Shown piece after piece: positions 9,126 through 18,322 of a stretch of DNA of 20,208 nucleotides. The DNA lies in contig SGPL01000039.1 in NCBI GenBank assembly GCA_004802705.1, positions 1-20,208 of the forward strand, given 5' to 3'. Under the pieces are notes generated by a model that saw nothing but the letters and a program-made list of their open reading frames with translations, did no database searches and was not told where the DNA came from. The translations under genes and the position numbers were made by a program. Each line of letters begins with the position of its first letter. Position 1 is the first letter of the stretch. The DNA is from Bondarzewia mesenterica (Eukaryota; Basidiomycota; Agaricomycetes; Russulales; Bondarzewiaceae).

Positions 9126-9679
9126 CTAGTAGAACCATGGGACAGGGTCCTGCGAGTACCTCAAAAACCAGACGATAAGGAGATGACGGTAGCAAGCGCG
9201 TTGATTGACATGTTCTCTCGTCGGTCTTGTTCATTATTTGCAATCAGGTATGGAGGTATGTCTTGTCAGGCGGAGCATCAAGGAGCATCAGCATTCAGCA
9301 TTCAATTTCAAACTCCGATAACTAAGTATGTCTCTATCGCCGAATGGCAACAACGTAACTTGAACCTCGAGTTCATCAATCGACGATCCGTTCTAATTCA
9401 ACAAGTCCCAGCCGACCCTTTCGTCCGGTTATCCTGACGTTACTTACTTACAGGATACGGCTTAGCGCGTCCGGGCCTAGCACACTTTCCATGCCGACTT
9501 GAAATATACTTCCGAATATGATGTCGCCGGATGCAGAATTCCGGGTACCGTTATAAAGGTGGAGCGCGAAAACGATGGCTGTTAATCACAATAATGACTA
9601 GGACAAACGGCTCCCTGCACAACGGGTCACATTCACACGTACGATGCTGTCGTCTCATAGGCCCCAACTGATATACTGA
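9126..9679. other. Intergenic, no gene seen
   Basis: Unique sequence between the right edge of copy A and the terminal exon of gene X. An 84-codon ORF at 9183-9437 has no recognisable features. Upstream exons of gene X copy 2 might lie here but I could not fix them. Confidence 0.35.
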
Positions 9680-9943
9680 CTCGTCACTTCCCCTTTCATC
9701 CGCTGGCGTATCAGCATTTTCCTATCCCTCCATTCTCCTGTTCCGGTTGTTGATAATCATGGCCGACGGACCTTGAGGCTTGACGATAAACCCAAATCGT
9801 CACCCTCCCTCCACGATGCGTTGCGTCTACATTGGGTCGCCCTTGTTCTCTGGGCTGTGCGTTCTTGCGCCCTCGCCAGCGAGAACATGGGCACGACAAC
9901 GCGGCGCGCTCTGCGAGACCCGATATCGATGGTATCGGCGTGA
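9680..9943 (+). CDS. Terminal exon of unrecognised gene X, copy 2
   Basis: An open frame of 87 codons ends at TGA 9941-9943. A splice acceptor-like gtatcag at 9708-9714 would start a final exon at 9715. The translation includes VVDNHGRRTLRLDDKPKS, then a hydrophobic stretch LHWVALVLWAV that could span a membrane, then SCALASENM and the Arg-rich tail shared with 2-58. There is no ATG before codon 70, so it must be a 3' exon if it is coding at all. The product is not recognised. Confidence 0.35.
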   Translation, partial: LVTSPFIRWRISIFLSLHSPVPVVDNHGRRTLRLDDKPKSSPSLHDALRLHWVALVLWAVRSCALASENMGTTTRRALRDPISMVSA

Positions 9944-10123
9944 GGTAAGGGTACGCATTCACTCGGTCATGAGAGCACCATGGTTGTGCCCAAAACGTTT
10001 GACGGCATGCAAGCAGCGAACCCTCGATGGCTGCTCATGCTGCTTCCTGGCCCATGTATCCGCTGGTGCTTCCAGAGTTCACGACGGTACGTAGATCGAA
10101 TACTTGTCTTTTCTCCTTTCCAG
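9890..10123 (+). repeat. Direct repeat R1, copy 2 (partner 2-237)
   Basis: Aligns at roughly 80% with 2-237, starting in the tail of gene X and ending at ctttccag. Downstream of it the sequence is unrelated to the stretch that follows copy 1, so the two repeats are followed by different inserts before the gene Y segments. Confidence 0.8.
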
Positions 10124-10329
10124 CATGCTGTCAGACTTGGGATTCAACACAACGCTGCTCACGCGTGTTGGTGTGTGTTCCCGAATTCTTCTCGCACAGT
10201 CATCAACCTCAGTACACATTCAACCAAAAACCAACCGAAAAAGTGGGAAAACGTATAGGAAAACGTATAGGAGAAAACCGAAATACATTTCTCAGCATGG
10301 AAGGCCCAGCCTAACACGCGCTCAAGTAT
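10124..10329. other. Intergenic with a small tandem repeat
   Basis: Unique stretch. The block ggaaaacgtata occurs twice in tandem around 10247-10270. No gene is seen. Confidence 0.4.
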
Positions 10330-10618
10330 ATGCCGGCGACCCTTCGCATGACACCTTCTCCCCTCGATCAAGTCAAGTCCCAAGTAATTGCGATCCTCCT
10401 GAGAGACGCGTCTGCGAGCTCACTGAAAGCTGCAGGGGAGAAGTCGAGGTCGTTCAGGTCGCAACCCACAAAGCAGTCCACGATCGTGGCTGCCACACTC
10501 TTGCCTTGGACTGGGCGAGCGTGTGGTACGAGTCAGTGAGAAACGTACAATTTGTGGTGACCTTCTTGCCGCAGATACGGTTGCTGTGCAAAAAACGTTT
10601 GGGAATGCTCTACAGTAG
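10330..10618 (+). other. Possible exons of an unresolved small gene
   Basis: From ATG 10330 an exon can be read to 10383, then a 52-bp intron-like stretch (10384-10435, gtaatt...gctgcag), an exon to about 10526, and a 49-bp intron-like stretch (10527-10575, gtacga...ttgccgcag) that returns in frame to DTVAVQKTFGNALQ and TAG at 10616-10618. The intron signals are good, but the encoded peptide is basic and featureless and other frames are equally open. I do not claim a product. Confidence 0.25.
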
Positions 10619-10704
10619 TCCCAGGTACGAACGATGAATGTGTTGAGGATCGTCCCAGCACCATTATTGAACTACCAGTCAGTATGCAGCAGTAGCAGGA
10701 TGGG

Positions 10705-10908
10705 ATGGACGACTGGGAGGAAATTATCGAACATTTCATGCAATACAGCAGCTATGAGGTCACTAGCAGAGCTGGTAATCCCACACGGACCCAAGCCGTG
10801 ATCGTGAAAGTACCTGCGGGGAATGAGGTCAAAAAGCGCAAATACATCGGATATATACACAAATCGAGACGCACCATTACCGCTGAAGTTCTGCAACGAG
10901 TGACGTAG
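10705..10908 (+). CDS. Hypothetical 67-residue ORF
   Basis: ATG 10705 begins MDDWEEIIEHFMQYSSYEV, and the ORF ends EVLQRVT at TAG 10906-10908. The acidic, amphipathic start and basic middle (KKRKYIGYIHKSRR) have a protein-like look. It could be a free-standing small gene or the 3' exon of the unresolved gene at 10330. An AATAAA lies 115 bases downstream. No family is recognised. Confidence 0.3.
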   Translation: MDDWEEIIEHFMQYSSYEVTSRAGNPTRTQAVIVKVPAGNEVKKRKYIGYIHKSRRTITAEVLQRVT

Positions 10909-10974
10909 GTGTAGCAATGACAGAATCTGCCGTGAATGTAGAAACGAGAGCGACGCGACGTGCCGACGCGACCA

Positions 10975-11056
10975 TGATGAGAGAGAAGAAAAAGAGAAGA
11001 AAAAAGAAAGAATTGACTATGTAATAAACAAGAAAAAGGAGCAAGGTAGAAGTGAA
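10975..11056 (+). promoter_or_regulatory. Purine-rich tract with AATAAA (11023-11028)
   Basis: A long A/G-rich run (gagagaagaaaaagagaaga and similar) includes AATAAA at 11023-11028, the usual polyadenylation signal sequence. It could serve the small ORF ending at 10908. Many fungal genes lack a strict signal, so this is only suggestive. Confidence 0.3.
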
Positions 11057-11566
11057 TTGAGTAGGAACCGGCGAAGGTGACCTTATTTTTATAGTCGAAG
11101 AGTAGTCGCTGGAACGACCGGACCAAATGGCTTACATCATGCTTGGCAATTGACATGATGCTCGTACGGACTTCGTCTGTCTGTGCGGCATGCTTGCGAC
11201 GAGCTTAACGAATAAGCAGATATGTGATCTGGATTTAATTTGCCAGGGAACTTGTTGAATCTAACTTGATCTAGGGATCCAACGAAGGGATCCAACGAAA
11301 CCTGGAAACGCAGCTTTGTGTACAGAACATATGGTCGCCGGACATCGCGCGATCTATCATTCAAAAGGGGCATCAAGAACTGAGATCGCTCAACAAGCAT
11401 CAAACGACCGAATCTTCGTGGTCATCCCTATGGGAAGCGCTGCTGGATCCTGGAAACATGTAACCATCTGGGCTGGTCAGTTGCTGCGAACGAGAGCTCG
11501 CGCGACGCAGGCGAACACATAGTTGGGAAATGAAAAGAGAAACTTCCATTACCTACCATGTAGAAT
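11057..11566. other. Intergenic with 13-bp tandem repeat, no gene seen
   Basis: The unit gggatccaacgaa occurs twice in tandem at 11274-11299. No ORF with recognisable features is present. The stretch ends at the sharp left edge of duplication copy B. Confidence 0.45.
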
Positions 11567-11778
11567 TGGATTCGCTTCTGATTATAACGAAAGGCTGTAT
11601 GATCGAAAATAAAGTAAGCAAGGATCAATTGCGACTCGGAAAGCTCAGCATAAATTGCGAGACGCCAACGTCGGACGACGGAGACAGCCGCCAGCGCTCG
11701 TTGTTTGTTGAACCACCACCGCTACTCGGGCTCCGCGCACGTGGTCGAGTCCTTTGTGACTTCCAACCTTTCGGTACT

Positions 11779-11784
11779 ATATAC
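11779..11784 (+). promoter_or_regulatory. TATA-like element in gene Y copy B leader
   Basis: The sequence ctatatacac about 115 bases before the ATG at 11898 is the best TATA-like motif in the leader. It lies within the block missing from copy A. Function is not shown. Confidence 0.25.
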
Positions 11785-11897
11785 ACATTTTAGTCTAGAG
11801 ACTTCGGCTTCCTTATTAGAGTCCATCCCTGAAGTCGCTCTCAATACGTTTTCAAACTGGACTTAGCTTCGTTCGCAGACCACTGCGAATCCTCTTC

Positions 11898-14800
11898 ATG
11901 GCCTTGTCTAAATCTCCTCACCTGGAAGTCACCGTGCACGTCCTCGGTCAAGAATCTCCTCCGGCGATCTCTGGATGGCCTGAACAGGTGGTGGATCTCA
12001 TCCAATCTTTCTCTGTGCCACTCCCAACGTGGACATCAAATGTAAAGTCCAATATTTTTGAGGGAAAAAAAGGATCTCACTTCGAGAGATTTTAGGGCTC
12101 TTATGCGAGCATTTGCCCAGAGCTTGAAGCCGTCCAGGCGTCGCTCAAAGCCTCTTCGTCTGCGAAGTCGTACTTGCAACATTCCTTACAAGATATCCTC
12201 TCTACCGTCGCCAACCTACGCAAACAGCTGGATTGCGAACTCGAGTGGACGGTAGACCCGAACCCCAAGATTTGTTACCTTGCTCAACTCTTACAGACGG
12301 TCATTCCGTCTTGCACACACGATGCGCTCCTCCTGTTCGCTTTGTTTACACATATTACACGTTTATGATCTCTACTCATACATCCACACTTCAGTGAACG
12401 GCCTTACTTCGTGCTCCCAAGGCATCCATGCGCTTCTCATGAACCACTATCGATATTTTTACCGACCGCCGCTCGAGCAGCTCTTCTCGTAGTCCATCGA
12501 CTGGACAAGTCTGACACTAAATTTTTCCTGAGCCTTGATTCAGATGGCTCCACGTCATCTGAGCACTCCGTTGCATCTGATGATGACTCGGATCCGCCAG
12601 ATGATCCCTTGCCACGGCGTATGACCGCAGAGGAATTCGTGGCTGGACGTTATTTTACGGACGACGAGTCGGAATCTGATCACACAACAGCTTCCTTCTA
12701 TGATTCTTCCGATAGCGCTGGACTGGAGGAGACTTACGACCCTGCTCTTGAAGCTCGTATGCTATTCGAGGGTTCAGATGGCCCCGTTTCCTTTCCTCTA
12801 CTCTGTGTGTCTGATTTTTCAGGTATCTATAACGTGATGGCGAGTGCGCTCTATCAGAGACACGTGTGGGGAATCACCGAACCTGTTGTAGGTCTGGCGC
12901 TCGCTAGAACATCTCATATCATGCACATCACGATCGGATGGCTTGGCGACGACACTCGGCACGATCACGGCCTTGTGAGTTCCTTCTGTTTCCCATTATT
13001 CGCCGTTTTTGATCATGCCATTTCTTCTGTAGCCTTCCGTCCACATCACGCATGCTCCTTTTGGTGGTAACGCCAGTGCGCGGCTGGGCATATTTGATAT
13101 AAGCGAGCCAGATTCCGCGCTCATGTTTTCGGCATTCATTGTATACCTCAGGCGCCAGGTCTTATCGATCCAAACGCAGATCAAACAAGGAACTCAAGAT
13201 GTGGCCGAGATGATCGATGAACAACGCATCCTTTCCTGGAGAGCAGATCAAGTGAAAGGCATCGAAGATTCTCATCGCTCTCTGAAGGAGTATGTCACAA
13301 CATGGGCGAGAAAGGTAGAAGCAGAAACAGATAAAAGGCACAGTCATCTTCCTTCCATTCGCCAGACTTTCTCCCTCATCCCTCATCCCCTGAACACTAT
13401 CCTATTCGCTGCAGGTCACAGTCCCCAAGCATGCCCCCGAGAGGCAAGGCAACCAAAGCTAGGTGAGCACAACAGTATCCACGATGGTAGCAATTCTGAC
13501 GTTTTGTTAGCATCGCTAGAGCAGACAGCAAAACTTCGTAAGCGTCGGCTGTCAAGTTCGATGTATTCCAAAGCTGAGGAAGTCCGTTTTGTGTTTCATC
13601 AGCGCCTCGGACGGGAAAGAAGGGAAGAAGAAGAAACCTGCACAAAAGTAAGTATTTCCTTCGTTGTTGAATACGTTTGGTCTAATCACCTCCTCTCTCC
13701 AGGAGTACCACAGGCGCAGGAGACGTCGAGGAAGCCAAAGACACTGTCTCCGATCTTCCTGACAAAAAGCCCGCTAGCAAGACTGGGTAAAGCCAATTAC
13801 ATTTATTGTATTCTGACCCGACGGGTGACCCATTTATGTGTCTATAGTGCCACGGAAACGTCAGATCGCTCCAAAAGATATAGTGCATCGGAGTAAGCCT
13901 TTGTTATTTTGTACGGACATATTTTATTCACGCATCTTTCGTTAGCCTGGCATCAGGCGCAGGCGAGAAAGACACTTCCGTGGACTTTTGGATGCTTGAG
14001 AGACGAGCATCGCGCTACGCATTCCCCCCCGCCTTGATATATTTAAACAACGATGCATACGATAATCTGGCCAGACATAAACCCACTTACAAAGAGTTCG
14101 TCCCCTTCTTCAATTGGTACGATGAGTGCACACGATTCTATTGGCCCGACGATTGGAATAACCTGGTATTTTTTCCTTATTTTTTTCGATACATCCTCTC
14201 ATCGATACCTTGCAGGAGAGCCTACCTGATGTCGGCCAGGCATATGAATCTCTGCGCGTCGAACTGATGTCATCAATTAACGCCCGCAAGGCCTCAGTTG
14301 ATGGCGGCCGATATCCACCCGCACTGAATCTAGAGCGTCCCATCAAGCAAGCTTTGGAATCGTACTTTCGCGATCTAATGAAGGTTGTGGCTGGAGCCAA
14401 GGCTAGAAACGATGCTGATCGTAACGTCCTTGAGATCGAGTGTCGACATTCATGGGATACCTTGCTGGTTGATCTCTTTGAGAACGTTCTAGAGGAGAAA
14501 ATGCACGTGGTCGCGCTGTACGTTTTCGTCTTACATCGGCCATCACGTCTGCTGATCGTTGAATGAGAAAGATTGGAACGCGAGCTGAAGCTGCCTCGGA
14601 ACTCATTAGCGGACAAGGTCGGTGAGGCTAAGAAGAGAGGGTCGACCACGGAAAAATTCTATTACGAACTGCAAGCCGCTTTGGATGAGCACCAAATCCA
14701 ACCATATCAAGAGCACCTACGAACAGAATTACGCATCGCACTGGATGTTTCAGCGGCGCCTGGAGCAAACGATGAAGATACAAACCTGGTTCGTCATGCT

Positions 14801-16115
14801 ACCGCGGCTGGTAACATTATGCGCAATACACATAATTCTTGGGTGCAAGAGGTCAGCGCGGTCGTGAACCGGATGAAAGTAGAACCATTGACCTGCAGGT
14901 GTGACGCTATAGGCCTGCTCCATATTCCGTCTTTCTTTCCTCTTGACAAGATACCTGGCCACAAAGCCACAGTGAAAGCTAGGGTGAAGTCCTTCAATAT
15001 CATCCCCGTTAACAACAGCTCCTCGGGTCCGCCGGACAGCGATAATACTGCCGTATCATTCCGTCAAAAGGTAGTCGGGCGAGCGGTCGAGCCTGCAGAA
15101 CCCAATGATCTCTTCAGTTGTGCGAGGTTCGAAGTGTTTCCAATCTCGACGGCGATGCCCCTCAGCTCTAAATCTCAGAGCGCCACGATAAGAGGCTCAG
15201 TGGAGGGCTTGACGAACAAAATGGAGGAACTCGTCTTAACATCCAGGAGAGGTATATCATACAATTGATGTCAGCGCCGGAGTATGCTCCATTGATGATT
15301 CTTTACCAAATTCTTCCAAGGTTTAGATTCCAGAGCGGCGTCTTCTTCATCCGGAAAATCATCAGCTATGCGGGCGCTGACTGATTCAGATGTAACGGGA
15401 ATTGCAGGAGGCATTCCTGAACAAGGTTTGCAGGATTACGATCTCGTGTTATATTTACTTCTGCAACGCTGACACATGGATAGCCGTTCAGGGACTTGGA
15501 CAGATGAGAAACAAACATGTACCAGACAAAGACACCCGGTCGGAGCCGGCTTCCACAAGATCCAAAACTAAAGCAGCACCGTTGACTTTCGCCGAGGAAA
15601 ACCTGTACCTGCCGATTCTTCTGGTTGAATACAAGAAGGATCAGAAAAAAACACGTTGTCACAGGATCCAACCAACAGCGGTTGTATTCAGCCGCAGCGG
15701 TGAAATTCTTGGGCAGTCTCGGGTTATTCAACTTTCCAGTGTTCACTCTACTGACCGAGGGGTCAATTGGCATCGTGACGTGCACTTGGATGACTCGGAA
15801 AGAACAGGTATGTTATCAATTTGTTGCTCGCCGTCAACGGTCCCTGGCATTTATCGATTTTGCGAACAGAACACCTGCACTTTGGAGAGAAACGCCCGTG
15901 CATACGATATTTCGAGCCCCATGGGAGCTTTTAACTTCGCCACGTTCCTTTGCATGCTCGCACATATGCATGCGCCCAGGCTCCGAAAAGCACTGGACGA
16001 GGTTAAAGACCAATTCCTTGAAGATTTTTCTAAGAACAAGGAAAGCATTCGATGGACCATGGAGCACCAGAGGCAGGATTTGAAGGATGTACCGACTGAG
16101 GAGTCGAAGCTATGA
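11898..16115 (+). pseudogene. Gene Y copy B: same 15 exons, frameshift after E-x-K
   Basis: Exons 11898-12041, 12096-12343, 12395-12974, 13033-13289, 13415-13462, 13520-13537, 13603-13647, 13703-13786, 13848-13892, 13946-14165, 14216-14517, 14572-15251, 15321-15425, 15484-15807 and 15870-16115 match copy A one for one. Ten of the first eleven have identical length by my model, and exon 12 is one codon longer. Exon 14 is one base longer: an A7 run at 15645-15651 replaces AAAAGA and shifts the frame immediately after VEYKKDQK, removing the QxxxY motif and the C-terminal helices. Downstream, the original frame is still open and similar to copy A (GSNQQRLYSAAAVKFLGS), and the last exon is conserved to SKL and TGA. 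The lesion is therefore recent or a sequencing error in a homopolymer. Exon 6 could start 9 bases earlier here (acceptor at 13510). Exons 10-12 differ strongly from copy A. Confidence 0.7.
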
Positions 16116-16382
16116 CTGCTTCACACGGATCAGGAGTAAGGGACGTGGTGTATCAAGTGTAGAGTGCGAGACTCCAGGAAGTCAGCACTGAGCGGATTTT
16201 GTATGATTACTAGTTGAGAGTCGATGTGGATCCCGTTTTTGCTTTTGTTTTCAGAACTGAATGTTACCGACTCATCAGCTTCAACTGATATTTAGAAAAA
16301 GAGTCTATCGAAGACACATTTGTAGCAGAACATCAGAACATTCAGTACTCGCAGGACATGATGCGAAGCAGATGAACATCAC
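16116..16382. other. Gene Y 3' flank, copy B
   Basis: Non-coding spacer between the two convergent genes, almost identical to 8087-8340 apart from the first few tens of bases after the stop. Confidence 0.6.
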
Positions 16383-17105
16383 TCCGACAACCAGAAATAT
16401 TGGACGCGGTCTCTGAGAAGCATGGTCATATCAACGCTGCAACTGCAACATCTTTCATGTCCATCATCCCGTGCAAACATTCTCTTCCCGAAATAACCAC
16501 GAGAGAGACCACGCAAGCTGGCCTGAAGATGTCCGCCGGCTTGCCTTACCTTCCTTGAACGACCTGAGGGGCAATGTGTACCTTGTTGCCCTGCCGCTCA
16601 AAGCCGATCACGCAGACTAAGTGTCTGCGAGTGTGTTTCTGCACCCCTAGCGAGACGTGGACGAGACCAGAGCGAGACCATACCGAAATCCCTGATCTTG
16701 AAACGGCCTTCGCTGGAAACAAAAAATGTTGGCATGCTTCAGTTTAATATGAATGGTTCGGCGTCGTGGAAGGCGCGAAGCCCCTGTTCGTAGTTGAATA
16801 CGGGTCAGCACCAAGCAATTCAGAAAACATGACTTACGTTGAAAGGGTACCCACATTCCTGCAATCCGCCAGGAATTTCCACCCACGCTTCTCCTCCAGT
16901 TCAGGAATGGCCTTGCCATACTCCCACAGGAAATGTGCGAAATTGCCCAGCTCTCAGAGCTCGGTCTGAATAAATAACGCCTCGCCTGGCTCCCTGCTGT
17001 CGATGCATGTGAGAATGTTCGGGTGTCTAGAACTGGTAGATGCGTCGAAGGCGTCGCCTGCGAGAGATGGTGTATGATCTCGACCTTCTCTCGTAAAGCA
17101 GAAGG
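16383..17105 (-). pseudogene. Wee1-like protein kinase fragment, decayed (copy B)
   Basis: Same motif series as at 8341-9052 (EIIHHLSQA, RHPNIL, ALFIQTEL, RDFGM, ETASNI), with the same TGA after IQTEL (16954-16956), the same intron position and the same frame changes. The lesions therefore predate the duplication. Copy-specific differences are few, plus a short insertion near 16620. The coordinates are limits of recognisable similarity, not gene ends. Confidence 0.75.
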
Positions 17106-17144
17106 TTGATTAGCCGACAACATCACTCTGACAACAACCAGATG

Positions 17145-17183
17145 AAGAGGAGGAGGAGGAGGAGGAGAAGAAGAAGAAGAAGG
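17145..17183 (+). repeat. GGA/GAA microsatellite at duplication edge, copy B
   Basis: GGA triplets pass into GAA triplets. The shared part with copy A ends inside it. The tract creates false poly-Arg (+) and poly-Leu (-) ORFs. Confidence 0.9.
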
Positions 17184-17707
17184 AAGGCGTCAAGGCCCGA
17201 CGAAGAGGTCCAAACACAAAGCAAGTATAGTGGGATGAAAAAGCATGGCATTAGCAACAATCTTGCTTCAGTGCCGACAGTGCCAAAATAGCGGTCCATA
17301 CTTACTGATGTCTGACGCCTCGGAACCGTTTCGCTGGCTTGATGTGATAGGTATACCTGCACCGAGCAGCGGTGCCCCAAGCCCCGAATCTGAACTACCA
17401 AAAACCCTATCCATACTTTCTCGCCGATATCCTGATCGTCCGATGATATGACTTCGGAGTATCGCGGCTTGTGCTTCTTCTCGCCGTTAGGCACAGTCGA
17501 AAAGTTTCTTGCTGCACGGCGAGGGTGTGCTCGCAACGTTGAACGTAAAAGACGACTCGGGTCAACACCGATACCTTCGCCTTTGTTTCTTGATTGGCCC
17601 TTACAGGTTGAAGGTAGTCATCCAAAGAGTGGCTGAAGTTGAACTGATGTAGGTGGTGGAGAGTCGAGATACATGATACATGCTGCGGCGGGTTAAGGGC
17701 GTGTTCT
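17184..17707. other. Intergenic, no gene resolved
   Basis: Several 60-70 codon ORFs occur on the plus strand (17245-17451, 17448-17636) and a longer minus-strand ORF overlaps, but none shows motifs or a coherent splice pattern. 5' exons of the frame at 17708-18322 could lie here. Confidence 0.35.
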
Positions 17708-18322
17708 ATGATAGTAGGGTGGGCCCGAAAAGAGCCCGAGCTCTGGATTCGGCGAGCGACAGCCCGCGATCCTTCTCGCGTCTGGCAGTTTGTCATAAGT
17801 TTTCTGCTGAGTGACGCGCTCTGTGTCGACGAGGATACGTTACTGGGGTACATGTCTCGCTGGCGCGATGAAGGGACTGCTGAAGATGCCGAAAGCATAG
17901 AAGGCATCTGCGCACGAGCACTGAGAAATTTATGCGATTTCTACAGATAGATGGAGAAAATCAGAAAATATGCGCATATAACTGGAATGAGACATGCATG
18001 GAAGTTACTTCTGGGATCATTTATGGACTCTTACTCAATTCCTCAAGTGCGAAAGTTGGCGACGAAGATGTGGCGGACGGATCATGATGCCGACTTGCAA
18101 GGACAGACAGGTCTTAGCCAGCGGTCCGATCGTCAATTGTGCCTAGCGCCATCCAAACCAATGGAGGAGGCGAACATAGATTGCGGTAAGTCAAAGATAC
18201 TTCGGTGTCGGGGGCAATATGAAGGGCACATAATTAATGCTCATCGCACAACTTCGGAGCTCACTCTTCCATTTCTCCGTCCTCGTCCTCCTCACACTGA
18301 CCCCAAGCACCGCCTCCATTGA
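17708..18322 (+). other. Open frame interrupted by a single TAG
   Basis: Two plus-strand ORFs lie in the same frame, 17708-17950 and 17951-18322, separated only by TAG at 17948-17950 and resuming at once with ATG. The first part contains DTLLGYMSRWRDEGTAEDAE and ARALRNLCDFYR; the second contains MRHAWKLLLGSFMDSY and QVRKLATKMW. Both look protein-like, but I recognise no family. An acceptor-like tttctacag just before the stop could instead mean an exon begins there. The 3' end overlaps the tail of the minus-strand metallopeptidase gene. It may be a pseudogene, a two-exon gene, or chance. Confidence 0.25.

Larger units (their letters stand above)
11567..17173 (+). repeat. Segmental duplication, copy B (partner 3550-9125)
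   Basis: A 5.61 kb direct copy of 3550-9125. It has no Ns. It keeps about 30 bp of gene Y leader that copy A has lost. The exon structure of gene Y and the antisense Wee1-like fragment are both present at matching positions. Confidence 0.95.

Noticed and set aside
8587..9243. 218-codon minus-strand ORF
   Set aside because: It mixes frames of the Wee1-like fragment with microsatellite-encoded poly-Pro and sequence outside the duplication. The kinase motifs lie across several frames.
13123..13896. 257-codon continuous ORF in gene Y copy B
   Set aside because: Only its first part is exon. Further on it reads through introns whose ends are strong (gtaagc...catcag, gtaagt...tccag), and copy A is frameshifted there in an intron without harm to the spliced frame.
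14110..14649. 179-codon minus-strand ORF opposite gene Y exons 11-12
   Set aside because: It is a shadow of conserved plus-strand coding exons and has no counterpart of this length in copy A.
3550..17173. Transposon carrying gene Y
   Set aside because: I found no terminal inverted repeats, LTRs, target-site duplication or transposase/reverse transcriptase motifs at the edges. A segmental duplication explains the data.
17123..17536. 137-codon minus-strand ORF with a poly-Leu stretch resembling a membrane segment
   Set aside because: The Leu run is the GGA/GAA microsatellite read in reverse.
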